Counted from the first letter of the stretch, positions 50,443-60,692 are shown. The stretch: DNA of 64,000 nucleotides from Aceticella autotrophica (GCF_017357865.1 NZ_CP060096.1:1240001-1304000); one strand, 5' to 3'. Made by a program: numbers and translations. Notes: generated by a model from the letters alone, not told the origin.

Positions 50443-51640
50443 ACTGCACCTCATCTACAATACATTTAACATTTCCATCTTTAAAAAAAACATATATACA
50501 GTCATTTTTGTCAATTTTTTTTACTGATGTTATAATATCCTTCTTATTGTTGTCTATTGCAACTGTATATCCCCTTTTTAATACATTTAACGGACTTAAA
50601 GAATTTAATTTGTCTATAATTCTTATATGATTGGCTTTTTTGTTATTAATTATGCTATTTATACTATTATACATTATTCTTTCTAAATCTTTTAATCTTC
50701 TTTTAAATTCTTCTTTTTGTCTTACAGGATTTTCACGAAAAAGCTTTTCGGTTAATATCTTAATATAATCCCTTTTGTTTTTTATTATGTTTAATATCGT
50801 CTCCTGCAATCTATATTTCATATTACTTAACTGATTTTTATATATATTCATGTCTAACACTGCAAGTTCTGCAGCCGCAGAAGGTGTAGGTGCCCTTAAA
50901 TCCGAAACAAAATCAGATATCGTGAAATCTGTTTCATGTCCTATTGCTGATATAATCGGTATTTTAGATTGAGATATTGCCCTTGCAACTTTTTCTTCGT
51001 TAAATGGGAATAAATCTTCAAAAGACCCGCCTCCCCTACCTAAGATAATTAAGTCAATATCATTTCTTTCATTTAGTATATACAATGCTTTTTCAATTTC
51101 ATCTGACGCTGAATTTCCTTGGACAAGTATTGGCATGATTATTATGTCTATTGATGGTTTTCTTCTTTTTAATACTGATATTATATCATGTACAGCTGCA
51201 CCTTTCATTGATGTTATAACTCCAATTTTTTTCGGATTTTTAGGTAAAGGTTTTTTTCGGCTGATATCAAAAAGACCTTCATTTTTCAATTTTTCCTTCA
51301 ATTTGTCAAATGAGATATATAATGCTCCTATTCCATCTATCTTTATTTTCTGAACATATAATTGATATGTTCCGCTTCTTTCATATACAGATATTTTTCC
51401 GGTTGCTACTACCGATATACCATTTTGTAATTTGATATCAAAGTCCTCAATAAACTCTTTAAACATAATACATTTTAGACATGAAGTTTCATCTGTCAAG
51501 GTAAAAAACAATGCCTGATTGTGATATTTTAAATTTGAAATTTCACCTTTTACCATCAAATTTCTTAAAATCACATCACCATTAATCAATTTTTTAATAT
51601 ATTCATTTACTTCTTTTACCTCGAGAGCCTTAAAAAACAT
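50432..51640 (-). CDS. xseA: Exodeoxyribonuclease VII large subunit
   Basis: 402 residues: N-terminal OB domain ([20 protein letters not shown]), catalytic core with [40 protein letters not shown] and [20 protein letters not shown], then a coiled coil. With XseB it degrades single-stranded DNA. The ATG at 51640 has GGAGG seven bases upstream. Confidence 0.94.
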   Translation of the reverse strand: MFFKALEVKEVNEYIKKLINGDVILRNLMVKGEISNLKYHNQALFFTLTDETSCLKCIMFKEFIEDFDIKLQNGISVVATGKISVYERSGTYQLYVQKIKIDGIGALYISFDKLKEKLKNEGLFDISRKKPLPKNPKKIGVITSMKGAAVHDIISVLKRRKPSIDIIIMPILVQGNSASDEIEKALYILNERNDIDLIILGRGGGSFEDLFPFNEEKVARAISQSKIPIISAIGHETDFTISDFVSDLRAPTPSAAAELAVLDMNIYKNQLSNMKYRLQETILNIIKNKRDYIKILTEKLFRENPVRQKEEFKRRLKDLERIMYNSINSIINNKKANHIRIIDKLNSLSPLNVLKRGYTVAIDNNKKDIITSVKKIDKNDCIYVFFKDGNVKCIVDEVQYDE

Positions 51641-51696
51641 TAAATAACCTCCGCTGTTTATGATTATGATAATATATGCATATATAATCATAATCT

Positions 51697-52095
51697 TTAT
51701 TTTTTTACTTTTACAAGATTCCCAAGAATTCCATTAATAAAAGAGGGTGACTTTTCTGTACTATATTCTTTTGCAACTTCTACTGCTTCATTTATCGTTA
51801 CACTTACAGGTATATCATCTCTATATAGTATTTCATAAAAACTGCATCTCAAAATAGCAAAATCCATTTTCGCTATCCTACTAATATCCCAATTTTTTAA
51901 ATACTTTTTTATCCTGCTATCTATTTCATCTAAGTTTTCAATAATGCCATAAACAGATTGTACTATATAATCTTTTTGCTCACCGGGTTTATTTGATTTA
52001 AAAAAGTTTTCAAGTATTATATCAATATCCAATTTGGATACATCATATTGATACAACATCTTTATTATCCATTCCCTGGCTTTTGTTCTATTCAT
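51697..52095 (-). CDS. nusB: Transcription antitermination factor NusB
   Basis: 132 residues, all-helical: [40 protein letters not shown] and [20 protein letters not shown] are conserved. It binds boxA RNA with NusE for rRNA antitermination. Followed by xseA in the conserved order. Confidence 0.94.
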   Translation of the reverse strand: MNRTKAREWIIKMLYQYDVSKLDIDIILENFFKSNKPGEQKDYIVQSVYGIIENLDEIDSRIKKYLKNWDISRIAKMDFAILRCSFYEILYRDDIPVSVTINEAVEVAKEYSTEKSPSFINGILGNLVKVKK

Positions 52096-52104
52096 TTAAT
52101 TTAA

Positions 52105-52335
52105 TCATCTCCCTTTTTTCCATGGAGGAAGCAAGCTGTTAAAAAAGTCATCATAGCTTTCTCCTGAGTCAAACTTACTGCCAATATAGTAACCCAAAAA
52201 AATTGCAAAACCAATAAATATAGTCTTTAAAACACCAATAAATAAAATACATAGGGCTATGATTAAACCCAAAATTACTCCTAAGATTTTCCCACCATTT
52301 TTTTTTATTATTAGCAGTAATTCATCTTTTTGCAT
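52105..52335 (-). CDS. DUF2273 family small membrane protein
   Basis: 76 residues from MQKDELLLIIKKNGGKILGV with two membrane helices and an acidic-basic tail (PPWKKGR). The ATG at 52335 has GGTGG at good spacing. It overlaps the amaP stop region and belongs to the amaP-asp23 group; role unknown. Confidence 0.85.
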   Translation of the reverse strand: MQKDELLLIIKKNGGKILGVILGLIIALCILFIGVLKTIFIGFAIFLGYYIGSKFDSGESYDDFFNSLLPPWKKGR

Positions 52336-52337
52336 AA

Positions 52338-52877
52338 TCATTCCACCTTTAATTTCATTGAGGAATTTAAATTAATTACATTTACATAGATATTATCCAA
52401 ATAAATTGATGTTGTACCTTCTATGTACTCTTTAATATCCTTTTGTAAATTCTTAATTATATCCGGTATATTTAAGTCTGGTAATACTGTAATATCCATA
52501 TTTAAAACTATTTTATCATTGTTTCTTGATACATATATATTTTTGGTTTTTATTCCTTCTGTATTCCTTGCTTCTCTTTCTGCTAAGCTTATAATGGTAT
52601 CAAATGAAATGCCAATATCACCATAATTACTGTTAATTATTATCGACTTAGTAGTGGAATTTTTATTTGTTCCAGAAAAAAACAATAAACCGCTTGCTGC
52701 AACAGTCAGAATTCCAATCAATGCGTATAACCAATTGTTTTGTATTTGTTCAAGCGCAGGAATAATATCATTTACCTTTATTAAATTAAATCCTAAACCG
52801 ATTAACAAAATAGATAGTAAGACAATTACAATGATAAAAATTATAATTAAAATTCTATCAATAACTTTCATTAACAT
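52338..52877 (-). CDS. amaP: Alkaline shock response membrane anchor protein
   Basis: 179 residues: two membrane helices (about 8-30 and 46-66), then the Asp23-like soluble part (YGDIGISFDTIISLAEREAR, VYVNVINLNSSMKLKVE). It anchors Asp23 at the membrane in staphylococci. GGAGG precedes the ATG, though a second ATG two codons later is possible. Confidence 0.85.
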   Translation of the reverse strand: MLMKVIDRILIIIFIIVIVLLSILLIGLGFNLIKVNDIIPALEQIQNNWLYALIGILTVAASGLLFFSGTNKNSTTKSIIINSNYGDIGISFDTIISLAEREARNTEGIKTKNIYVSRNNDKIVLNMDITVLPDLNIPDIIKNLQKDIKEYIEGTTSIYLDNIYVNVINLNSSMKLKVE

Positions 52878-52897
52878 CTACCCTCCAATTTAAATTT

Positions 52898-52922
52898 AAC
52901 CCTCTGTCTTTGCCAGAGGGTT
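52898..52922 (-). terminator. Hairpin between asp23 and amaP
   Basis: AACCCTCTG and CAGAGGGTT (nine pairs) follow the asp23 stop by eight bases. The U-run is weak, so it is probably a partial terminator. Confidence 0.6.
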
Positions 52923-52929
52923 TTGAATA

Positions 52930-53322
52930 TTAATCTTCTTTTACGCTTTCTTGTGATTTTTGTTCTTTCTCCATATTTACACCTTGTACATGTATGTTAA
53001 CTGCTACAACTTTTAGTCCCGTCATTGTTTCTACAGATTTTTTTACATTTTCTTGAATATTCCATGCAACTTCTGGTATTCGTACACCATAATCAACTAT
53101 TATAAATAAGTCTATCGCTGTTTCTTTTTCGCCGACTTCGACCTTGACGCCCTTTGAAAGATTTTTCCTTCCCAACATTTCAGTAATTCCATTTACTACA
53201 CCGCCACTCATACCTGCAACACCAGGTATCTCAGTTGCCGCAATTCCTGCTATGATAGCAACAACCTCATCTGAAATCTTTATTGAGCCAAATTCTAAGT
53301 CTTGACTTATATTTTCCTCCAT
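52930..53322 (-). CDS. Asp23/Gls24 family envelope stress protein
   Basis: 130 residues: LEFGSIKISDEVVAIIAGIA, ATEIPGVAGMSGGV and DLFIIVDYGVRIPEVAWNIQ are the family core, ending in an acidic tail. Asp23 proteins line the membrane through AmaP. AAAGGAG precedes the ATG. First gene of the amaP-DUF2273-nusB-xse group, downstream of spoIIIAH. Confidence 0.92.
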   Translation of the reverse strand: MEENISQDLEFGSIKISDEVVAIIAGIAATEIPGVAGMSGGVVNGITEMLGRKNLSKGVKVEVGEKETAIDLFIIVDYGVRIPEVAWNIQENVKKSVETMTGLKVVAVNIHVQGVNMEKEQKSQESVKED

Positions 53323-53381
53323 AATCTACACTCCTTTCATAATAATATTATAGCAAAAAAAAATTTACTTTACAAACAAAT

Positions 53382-53945
53382 TTAATTAATTCTATTCATT
53401 ATCTTGATATTATCAATAGATATCCCTGTTTGTCTTGTGACAATATCCTGTATCTGTGCTACCTCCTGTTCAGATAATTTATCTGCTTGAACAATGACAT
53501 TTGCAGTGTCATTATCTATAAGGACAACAGCATCTTGAAATCCTTTCGCTTTAATAAGATTTTCTATTGCCATTTCTTTTTGTGTGACTTCTGTTAGTTT
53601 AATTATTTGATTTTGTGCTTGATCCCTTGTTTCCTTTGTTGTGTTTTTATTGTTTACAATTTCTTTAAGGGCATCAAGACTGCGGCTCCTATTTACTTCC
53701 CTCTCTTCTCTGTATGAAGCAAACAAGCCTGACGTTAAGCTGCCTGATAAAGCCTTTGATGATGTATTGGTACTGCTTGTATTTAGAGACTTTGATTTTT
53801 CTGTTTGGCTTGTATTTGTTACCTGGTTTTTATTCCCTGTTACTTTATTGCTTTCATTTTGATAAGTATAATTAATAACAAAAGCAATTGCAATTAGTAA
53901 GATCAATGAAATTATTGATATTGATTTTTTCTTTAAATACATCAT
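53382..53945 (-). CDS. spoIIIAH: Stage III sporulation protein AH
   Basis: 187 residues: a membrane anchor (about 9-25), a Thr/Ser/Asn linker and the YscJ/FliF-like ring domain (LIKAKGFQDAVVLIDNDTAN, ELSEQEVAQIQ near). It binds forespore SpoIIQ to form the channel between the two cells. M at 53945 is seven bases after AGGAGG. Last gene of spoIIIA. Confidence 0.92.
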   Translation of the reverse strand: MMYLKKKSISIISLILLIAIAFVINYTYQNESNKVTGNKNQVTNTSQTEKSKSLNTSSTNTSSKALSGSLTSGLFASYREEREVNRSRSLDALKEIVNNKNTTKETRDQAQNQIIKLTEVTQKEMAIENLIKAKGFQDAVVLIDNDTANVIVQADKLSEQEVAQIQDIVTRQTGISIDNIKIMNRIN

Positions 53946-53964
53946 TTTCATACCTCCTAAGATT

Positions 53965-54540
53965 TTAATTCGATGAAATTACCTTTACTTTGTATGCCGG
54001 TATACCAAGAGCTGTTTGTACAGCAGATAAAAGTTGATATTGGATATTGGGATTATCGGCACCCTCTGCTACTACAATAACACCTCTTATTTCCGGCATT
54101 ACTTTCTTTAATATTATAGGTTGATTTTGCCCAGTAGTTGTTTGGGATGTAACTATTTTGTTATTTGTTTCTGTCTGTGTAGTTACTCTAGTACCTCCAT
54201 TATTATCTTTTTCATTTGTTGAAGTTTCAGATTGCACAGAATCCGTTGCTGCTACAACTTCTTCATCTGTGTTCAAGGTAATCATTACATCGACTTTTCC
54301 CACCCCATGTATTTTAGAAAGTACATTTTTCAAATTATTTTCTACTTCTTTTGCGTAATCATTATTTATGTCTTGTTTTATTACCATCTGCTTATCATTG
54401 TTTTTATTTGTAGGTTGTGGTTTAACAAAGACACTTGCGCCAATTAATATAATTAAACCGATTATAAATATTATAATGAGGTCATGGACGGTTTTACTGT
54501 CTGTCTTTAATATTTTTTCCTTTAGTTTGTTAAGATACAC
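53965..54540 (-). CDS. spoIIIAG: Stage III sporulation protein AG
   Basis: 191 residues: membrane anchor (about 22-42), a linker, and a ring-forming domain (LSKIHGVGKVDVMITLNTDE, VMPEIRGVIVVAEGADNPNI). Starts with GTG after GGAGG; the overlapping ATG is out of frame. SpoIIIAG forms a large secretion-type ring. Confidence 0.93.
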   Translation of the reverse strand: MYLNKLKEKILKTDSKTVHDLIIIFIIGLIILIGASVFVKPQPTNKNNDKQMVIKQDINNDYAKEVENNLKNVLSKIHGVGKVDVMITLNTDEEVVAATDSVQSETSTNEKDNNGGTRVTTQTETNNKIVTSQTTTGQNQPIILKKVMPEIRGVIVVAEGADNPNIQYQLLSAVQTALGIPAYKVKVISSN

Positions 54541-54560
54541 ATCTTCTCCCTCCTTGCATT

Positions 54561-55148
54561 TTAATTCTCTTTTATAGTTATATTCTTTAGTGGAACATTA
54601 TAGAAGGTACTTATATCATTTTTAATATCATTTAAATCAATTTTCTCATTAGAGGAATTAGTAATTTTAACAGATACATTTTCTATTTTTTTATCATCAT
54701 CTCCTTTTTTTCCTGTAGGATTTGTTAATTTTATATATAGATTATTTATTTTGCCGAAGTTTTTATCATTAATATCATCAATTATATCAAGATTTATATC
54801 TATATTTGAGGCGTTTATTTTCGATGAAATTCTTGATTTAATTTGTTCACATAGTCTTTTTTTAAATTCTTTTCCAATGAGTATATCTCTTTGTTTGTTT
54901 GCCTCTTTTGAAGCTGTATTTACATCAAAGCTTTCTAAATTATAGCTACTGCTAATTACAGCATTATTTATATTAAATCCACCCTTTAAAAAGTTTAAAA
55001 CAGGATTTATTATGGTTATCATTATAATAAGTCCTATTACAACCTTCACATACCTTTTTAAATTTGATGAGGGTATCATAAATTCAAATATAACAGATAA
55101 TATGGAAATATATGCAATTTGAATAATCCAATTTTTAACTAATTCCAT
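54561..55148 (-). CDS. spoIIIAF: Stage III sporulation protein AF
   Basis: 195 residues: two N-terminal membrane helices (about 6-25 and 32-52) and a polar C-terminal domain ending FYNVPLKNITIKEN. ATG at 55148 follows AGGTGAGGGAC; a GTG three codons earlier is possible. Between spoIIIAE and spoIIIAG. Confidence 0.9.
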   Translation of the reverse strand: MELVKNWIIQIAYISILSVIFEFMIPSSNLKRYVKVVIGLIIMITIINPVLNFLKGGFNINNAVISSSYNLESFDVNTASKEANKQRDILIGKEFKKRLCEQIKSRISSKINASNIDINLDIIDDINDKNFGKINNLYIKLTNPTGKKGDDDKKIENVSVKITNSSNEKIDLNDIKNDISTFYNVPLKNITIKEN

Positions 55149-55157
55149 GTCCCTCAC

Positions 55158-56321
55158 CTACCTCATCATTACACTTACACTTGCAGCACTTATTACAGCA
55201 GTTATGGATAAAAACATCATTAGTGTTACAGATGCAAGTGCAGCAAAAATGTATGTTATAGACATAGATAGATCAGATAGAAAAGCAACTATTTTTTTGT
55301 CGGCTATAGGTTCTACTAAAGCTGCAGACAGTTTGTATATAATCAGAAGTACCATGAGTTTTATAAGGGGCAATGCCGATATCATAATAATTGCAATTAA
55401 TCCAAAAGTACCAACTGCACCTTTTATTAAAAATGATGCTCCTATTATTGCATCTATACTTTCTGACAAAATTCCACCGATAACCGGTAGAAAAGTGCCT
55501 ACGGCATATTTAGCAGTTCTTGACAGAACGCCATCGGCTATTGATGAGGTTAAGCCCTGTATTGTAATAATGCCCAAAAAAATACTTAATAATATTGATA
55601 AAGACCCTGTACAAACTGTCTTTATAAAATCAGCCAGCTTGTTAAGACTAAATTTGTCGGATATATTACTAACTATCTTTATTACAGTCATAAATAAAAT
55701 GGCAGGAAAAACAAAATCCCTTATTATTTGTGCTGTAAATTCAACTGCCAAAATTACTGCTGGTTGAAAAAAAGATGCCGATACCATTGCGCCAACAGAA
55801 ACCAACATTGTTATAAGCATAGGTAAAACAGCCTGCATAAAATCAACCATGCTGTTAATGGTATCCCCGCCTATTGTAAGTGCTCCCATAAAACTTTTTA
55901 TCGCTATAATTATTAAAACTGCATATATGGAAATAAATGCTATTTGACTTATCCCTTCCCTTTCAAAAGAACCCTCGATATTTGTTAGTACAGCACTTAT
56001 TATTGCCAAAATTATTAACTGAATAAGTAACTTTATAGATGATGATATTTCTTTAAAAAATAAATTTAATATGTTATTGAAAATATCTTTTATATTAAAA
56101 GTCTGTTTTCCTGAAAGCATGTTAGTTATGTATGTTTTTATATTTGTTACCGGCATTATATTGCCATTTTTGTCATTAATTCCATTTAAAAGCGAATCTA
56201 TTTCATGTGTATCAACACCCTGTATTTGCGATTTTATATCCAAGTTATCATCTGCATAAACCACTTTTATTGAAACTGTTAATAAAATTAATATTGTAAT
56301 TAAAATTATACTTTTCCGCAT
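55158..56321 (-). CDS. spoIIIAE: Stage III sporulation protein AE
   Basis: 387 residues with a signal segment and about eight membrane helices (GSFEREGISQIAFISIYAVL, IRDFVFPAILFMTVIKIVSN, VGTFLPVIGGILSESIDAII). It is the largest integral component of the SpoIIIA feeding-tube complex. M at 56321 has GAGG eight bases upstream; the GTG three codons earlier lies inside that site. Confidence 0.94.
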   Translation of the reverse strand: MRKSIILITILILLTVSIKVVYADDNLDIKSQIQGVDTHEIDSLLNGINDKNGNIMPVTNIKTYITNMLSGKQTFNIKDIFNNILNLFFKEISSSIKLLIQLIILAIISAVLTNIEGSFEREGISQIAFISIYAVLIIIAIKSFMGALTIGGDTINSMVDFMQAVLPMLITMLVSVGAMVSASFFQPAVILAVEFTAQIIRDFVFPAILFMTVIKIVSNISDKFSLNKLADFIKTVCTGSLSILLSIFLGIITIQGLTSSIADGVLSRTAKYAVGTFLPVIGGILSESIDAIIGASFLIKGAVGTFGLIAIIMISALPLIKLMVLLIIYKLSAALVEPIADKKIVAFLSDLSMSITYIFAALASVTLMMFLSITAVISAASVSVMMR

Positions 56322-56331
56322 GTTAAACACC

Positions 56332-56718
56332 TCACGGCATTATGGAAACTATAGTTTCCATAAGTGCAATTATTATTGGCAGTGATAAAAAAATAATTAT
56401 AATTTTTGCCGATAGTTCAATCTTGGTTGCAATATTTTTTTCATTTGCATCAATTGATAATTGTGAACCAAATTCTGCTATATATGCTATTGCAATTATT
56501 TTTAAAACTGTTTTAATATATATATTGTTAATACCGCTTTTATTAGCTAATGTATTTAAAACAGATATAATAGAGCTAATCTTTGGAATAACTATAAAAA
56601 ATATTATTATTCCCGTTATAAGACTAATTACAATAGCTAAATCAGGATTCGTTTTCCTAAGTAATGCAAGAATTATCAAACTAACTATACTTATTACAAC
56701 AATTTGAATGATTTCCAT
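56332..56718 (-). CDS. spoIIIAD: Stage III sporulation protein AD
   Basis: 128 residues, four membrane helices; LLRKTNPDLAIVISLITGII and ANKSGINNIYIKTVLKIIAI, plus EFGSQLSIDANEKNIATKIE, are characteristic. Separated from spoIIIAC by eight bases. Confidence 0.93.
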   Translation of the reverse strand: MEIIQIVVISIVSLIILALLRKTNPDLAIVISLITGIIIFFIVIPKISSIISVLNTLANKSGINNIYIKTVLKIIAIAYIAEFGSQLSIDANEKNIATKIELSAKIIIIFLSLPIIIALMETIVSIMP

Positions 56719-56726
56719 AATATCAC

Positions 56727-56924
56727 CTAATATAATTGAAAAATTGACTTAACAGCTGTAAACAAATTGTTTATCATTGTTATTACCATCATTAAAACAA
56801 CAACTATACCTGCCAGTGTTACCATCATTGCTTGTTCCTCCCTTCCTGACCTTATTAATATCTGATTTAATACTGTTACTAAAATCCCTACTGCTGCTAT
56901 TTTAAAAATTATATCTATGCTCAT
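56727..56924 (-). CDS. spoIIIAC: Stage III sporulation protein AC
   Basis: 65 residues, two membrane helices: MSIDIIFKIAAVGILVTVLN, QILIRSGREEQAMMVTLAGI. The start at 56924 has GGGGAG at six bases; the ATG at 56930 is too close to it. Confidence 0.93.
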   Translation of the reverse strand: MSIDIIFKIAAVGILVTVLNQILIRSGREEQAMMVTLAGIVVVLMMVITMINNLFTAVKSIFQLY

Positions 56925-56936
56925 TTCCATCTCCCC

Positions 56937-57452
56937 CTATATGAATAGTATTACTATAACAACCCCTATTAGAAAACCTAAATTTCTATAAAGTCTTTCA
57001 TTCTTTTTTCCAAGTTCTTCTGCATCTGCTAATTGCTTTTTTAAAAGTTCTAATGCAAGTTCTAAATTATTTTCCTGATTATATCCATCTGAATTACCAA
57101 GCCCATATCCTAAAGATTTGATTATTTCTATATCATCTTTATTGAAATTATTATCTTTCCATTTGCTTAAAGATATTTCCAATGCTTCACCTGCTGTATA
57201 TCCTTCATTTAAATTAAGAATTTTTGCGGTATTAGAAAATAAAAATCTTATACTGGAATCCGAAACTTCTGATATCTTTTCGAAGGCCTCTGAAAGCGGC
57301 GTCTTTGAATAGGAAATCTCAGTTTTTAGCATGTTTAAACTTGAGATAAGACATTTTAATGTCCATCGTCTTAATGAATATCTTAAAGAAATAATATATC
57401 CTATTAATGTGGATGATATCAAAATCATAATCATCCCGATTATTTTTATCAT
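56937..57452 (-). CDS. spoIIIAB: Stage III sporulation protein AB
   Basis: 171 residues: an N-terminal and a C-terminal membrane helix flank a helical GspF-like domain (ISSLNMLKTEISYSKTPLSE, SLGYGLGNSDGYNQENNLEL). Overlaps spoIIIAA by four bases (ATGA). Confidence 0.93.
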   Translation of the reverse strand: MIKIIGMIMILISSTLIGYIISLRYSLRRWTLKCLISSLNMLKTEISYSKTPLSEAFEKISEVSDSSIRFLFSNTAKILNLNEGYTAGEALEISLSKWKDNNFNKDDIEIIKSLGYGLGNSDGYNQENNLELALELLKKQLADAEELGKKNERLYRNLGFLIGVVIVILFI

Positions 57453-58447
57453 TTTGAAACCTTCCCCCTGTATGGTCCTTTAAAAATTACTTTAAGATTA
57501 TCATCTAAAATTGTTTCTATTGTTCCGGCTCCAAATCTATTACTTAAAACTATATATCTGTTAAATTCTTTTTCTGTTATTAATTCTTTTATGTATTCTT
57601 TTCTCATAATGTCATTAATATTATAACCATGGATAGTTGTTATAATTTTTACCCCGGCATTTAAGGCCTCATGTATTGCCTTTATATCTTCTATTTTCCC
57701 TATTTCATCTGTTATAAGAACATCAGGTGACATCGATCTTATAAGCATAATTATTCCGGTATCCTTAGGACAGCAATCTAATACATCTGTCCTGTAGCCG
57801 ACATCATTTTGCGGAATACCATTATAGCATGCTGCAATTTCCGACCTTTCATCAACTATAGCTATATTATGTCCTTTATAGTTCATTTGGGGTATTCCAT
57901 TGCTTATATTCCTTGCAATATCTCTTAATAAGGTCGTCTTACCACATTGCGGAGGAGATATAATCAAGGTATTATAAACTATATCTGGTGAAAATAGTAT
58001 GTATTTCATTATTTCATCAGATATCCCTATTAATTCCCTCATTATCCTGTAATTATATCCAGATATATTTTTTATAGTTTTTATTTCACCTTTTTCAAGA
58101 ACGCATTTTCCACATATACCTACTCTATAACCACCTTTTAATGTTATAAAACCATTTTTTATTTCTTCTTCAAATGCATATATAGAAGATTTTGATATCA
58201 ATTGTATTGCTTTTTCACAATCCTCCTGTGTAACTATATAAGAATCTTCAAACATATCAGCTATTTCTCCAGAAGAAGAAACAAATTTTTCTTCATTATC
58301 CATATGAATCATTAAGGGGTTGTTAACACGAAGGCGTATCTCTTCCATCTTTTGTACTACATTTTTTGATAATCTTTTTACTATATTCCTAACATTGCAG
58401 GGCAGAGAATTTAGTAATTCAATATAATTTTTACTTTCGTTTTTCAT
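57449..58447 (-). CDS. spoIIIAA: Stage III sporulation protein AA (ATPase)
   Basis: 332 residues: N-terminal helical domain and a P-loop NTPase with Walker A ISPPQCGKTTLLRDIARN and Walker B VLITDEIGKIEDIKAI, like secretion ATPases. ATG at 58447 is eight bases after AGGAGG. First gene of the eight-gene spoIIIA operon; a terminator separates it from the CD1247-type gene upstream. Sigma-E control is expected from Bacillus, but I see no clear promoter match. Confidence 0.94.
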   Translation of the reverse strand: MKNESKNYIELLNSLPCNVRNIVKRLSKNVVQKMEEIRLRVNNPLMIHMDNEEKFVSSSGEIADMFEDSYIVTQEDCEKAIQLISKSSIYAFEEEIKNGFITLKGGYRVGICGKCVLEKGEIKTIKNISGYNYRIMRELIGISDEIMKYILFSPDIVYNTLIISPPQCGKTTLLRDIARNISNGIPQMNYKGHNIAIVDERSEIAACYNGIPQNDVGYRTDVLDCCPKDTGIIMLIRSMSPDVLITDEIGKIEDIKAIHEALNAGVKIITTIHGYNINDIMRKEYIKELITEKEFNRYIVLSNRFGAGTIETILDDNLKVIFKGPYRGKVSK

Positions 58448-58502
58448 TAACATGTCCTCCTCTCTACAAAATTATATTTAATAATATCTATTTTTATGAA
58501 TA

Positions 58503-58537
58503 AAAAAAGATGCTTACTAAAATATAGTAAACATCTT
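58503..58537 (-). terminator. Terminator after the CD1247-type gene
   Basis: AAAGATG-TTACTA pairs with TAGTAA-CATCTTT (one mismatch or G-U) and is followed by TTTTTTT on the minus strand, 26 bp past the stop. Confidence 0.8.
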
Positions 58538-58562
58538 TCTATCATTCAGAAAATAAAATTGT

Positions 58563-59006
58563 TTAATCTTCATTGTCCTCTTCTAAAACCTTTATATCTT
58601 TTACTTCCACTGTTTTGTTGCAATGTGGGCAAACCAATTCTGTATTTTTGTCACCAAGAAGTTCCCTTTCAACGCTCATAAGCATGTGGCAGTGTGGGCA
58701 TTCCGCTTCAACATATTCTTCATCATCATATTCATCATCATATTCATCATCGTATTCATCTTCATATTCATCTTCTTCATCATTATCATAGATTTCATCT
58801 TCAACATCTGATAAATCTTCATCTATTGCATCTACATACGCATCAAGGTCTGATTGAGATTCCTCAAGGTCATTCACAGCATCTGCGAAATCCTCAAGTA
58901 CATCAATAATAGCTAAAAGCACCTTTCCCTCTTTTGTATTATCATCTATTCCCAACCCATCAACTAAACCCCTTAAATATGCTACCCTTTCATTTAAATA
59001 TTCCAT
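58563..59006 (-). CDS. Zinc-ribbon protein with acidic repeat (CD1247 N-terminal type)
   Basis: 147 residues: N-terminal helical part (MEYLNERVAYLRGLVDGLGI), a Asp/Glu/Tyr repeat (EYEDEYDDEYDDEYDDEE, about residues 79-98) and a Cys4 zinc ribbon (CPHCHML and CPHCNKT). The repeat is coded by near-identical triplet runs that could vary in length. Role unknown; lies just before spoIIIAA. Confidence 0.82.
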   Translation of the reverse strand: MEYLNERVAYLRGLVDGLGIDDNTKEGKVLLAIIDVLEDFADAVNDLEESQSDLDAYVDAIDEDLSDVEDEIYDNDEEDEYEDEYDDEYDDEYDDEEYVEAECPHCHMLMSVERELLGDKNTELVCPHCNKTVEVKDIKVLEEDNED

Positions 59007-59049
59007 GTGTTTTACCTCCTCATAAATATTATTTAATAATCTAAGTAAT

Positions 59050-59607
59050 TTATACCCTTTCTAAGTACTCTGATGTTCTTGTGTCAATTTTTATTATGTC
59101 ACCGATATTTACAAATAGCGGTACCTGAATAACTGCACCTGTTTCCACTTTTGCAGGCTTTGAACCCCCTGTTGCAGTATCACCTTTAAAACCAGGATCT
59201 GTCTCAATGACCTCAAGCTCAACAAAGGTTGGTGGTTCAACTGAAAATGCCTCACCCTTATAGAATTTTATTGTAGCCTTCATGTTTTCTTTTAAGAATT
59301 TCATTGCTTCTTCAACCTTGCTGTGATTTAAAGGAATCTGCTCATAGGTTTCAGTATCCATAAAATAATATAAGTTGCCATCATTATATAGATATTGCAT
59401 ATCCTTTCTTTCAATTATTGCTTCTTCAACTTTTTCTGTTGGATTAAAAGTTCTTTCAACGACAGCACCTGTCACAATGTTTTTTAGCCTTGTTCTAACA
59501 AATGCTGCGCCTTTTCCTGGTTTTACATGTTGAAAATCCACTACTGTAAAAATCTGACCGTCAATGTCAATTGTAACACCTTTTCTGAAGTCTCCTGCTG
59601 ATAACAA
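59050..59607 (-). CDS. efp: Elongation factor P
   Basis: 185 residues, three beta domains. The tip loop [14 protein letters not shown] carries the conserved Lys32. C-terminal [20 protein letters not shown] and [20 protein letters not shown] are standard. It rescues ribosomes at polyproline stretches. It follows the peptidase gene, a conserved pair. Confidence 0.96.
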   Translation of the reverse strand: MLSAGDFRKGVTIDIDGQIFTVVDFQHVKPGKGAAFVRTRLKNIVTGAVVERTFNPTEKVEEAIIERKDMQYLYNDGNLYYFMDTETYEQIPLNHSKVEEAMKFLKENMKATIKFYKGEAFSVEPPTFVELEVIETDPGFKGDTATGGSKPAKVETGAVIQVPLFVNIGDIIKIDTRTSEYLERV

Positions 59608-59624
59608 TTAATATCCCTCCATCA

Positions 59625-60692
59625 TTAGTTTACTTCAATTAAATGCTTTGGTGAATTAGTTAAATCTATAACTCCTCCCTCCTTTAATAATACCATATCT
59701 TCTATTCTTACGCCACCAAAATCGTAAATATATATTCCGGGTTCTACAGTAACCACCATATTGGGTTGTAAAATGTTTTGTCCCAAGGTTCCCATTAATG
59801 GTGCCTCATGTATTTCAAGACCGACACCATGTCCTAAAGAATGCCCGAAATACTTTCCATATCCCTTATCATTTATTATTTTTCTTGCAAGATTATCCCC
59901 TTCACATTCTTTTATTCCCGATTTTAAATTGTTAATAGCATTCATTTGTGCTTCGAGAACAATATTATATATCTCCTTCTGTTTATCACTGGCTTTTCCC
60001 ATTACAATTGTCCGCGTCATATCAGAACAATATCCATTTACCTTACAGCCAAAATCAAATATTACAAAATCACCATATTCTATCTTTTTATTGGATGCCT
60101 TACCATGGGGTAGTGACGACCTTTTGCCGGATGCCACTATAAAATCAAAGGATTTTTCCTCTGCTCCAAGTTTTTTCATATAGTATTCCATTTCAACAGC
60201 AATATATTTTTCTTCCATCCCTATTTTTATATAAGAAAGAAAATATTTAAAGGTCTCATCAGTGATATACTGTGCTTTTTTTATGTTTTCTATTTCACTG
60301 TCATCTTTAATTTTTCTCATATCTTCTATTAAATTTTTTTGAGGTATTAAATCAATGCATAATTTTTTGTGTAAAGAACTATATTGAGCATACGTAATAA
60401 AATCTTCTTCAAAGCCCAATCTCTTAATATTAAATTTGTCAACAAATTCTTTTATCGCATCGTTCATAGTATACTTATACTGTAAGATTTCTAAGCCGGA
60501 TACTTCATCTTGTGCTTGTTCAACATACCTTGAATCTGTAATAAAAGCTGAAACATCTCTGCTTATAATTGCAACACTGTCATCACCGGTAAAACCGGTA
60601 ATATATGTAACATTTACAGGTTTTAGAATCAAAAACGCATCAATTTCTCTTTCCTTTAATAGGCTTTTCAGTATATTTAATCTACAATTCAA
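59625..60692 (-). CDS. Xaa-Pro aminopeptidase family (M24)
   Basis: 355 residues: creatinase-like N-terminal domain and a pita-bread catalytic domain with metal ligands in VIFDFGCKVNGYCSDMTRTI, GHSLGHGVGLEIHE, MVVTVEPGIYI and GVRIEDMV. It removes N-terminal residues before proline. The usual partner of efp in Firmicutes. Confidence 0.92.
   Translation of the reverse strand: MNCRLNILKSLLKEREIDAFLILKPVNVTYITGFTGDDSVAIISRDVSAFITDSRYVEQAQDEVSGLEILQYKYTMNDAIKEFVDKFNIKRLGFEEDFITYAQYSSLHKKLCIDLIPQKNLIEDMRKIKDDSEIENIKKAQYITDETFKYFLSYIKIGMEEKYIAVEMEYYMKKLGAEEKSFDFIVASGKRSSLPHGKASNKKIEYGDFVIFDFGCKVNGYCSDMTRTIVMGKASDKQKEIYNIVLEAQMNAINNLKSGIKECEGDNLARKIINDKGYGKYFGHSLGHGVGLEIHEAPLMGTLGQNILQPNMVVTVEPGIYIYDFGGVRIEDMVLLKEGGVIDLTNSPKHLIEVN

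Noticed and set aside
58740-58800. Tandem repeat at 58.75 kb as a CRISPR or satellite
   Set aside because: The short TCATCA/TATTCATC runs are in-frame codons for the Asp/Glu/Tyr repeat of the CD1247-type protein; there are no spacers.
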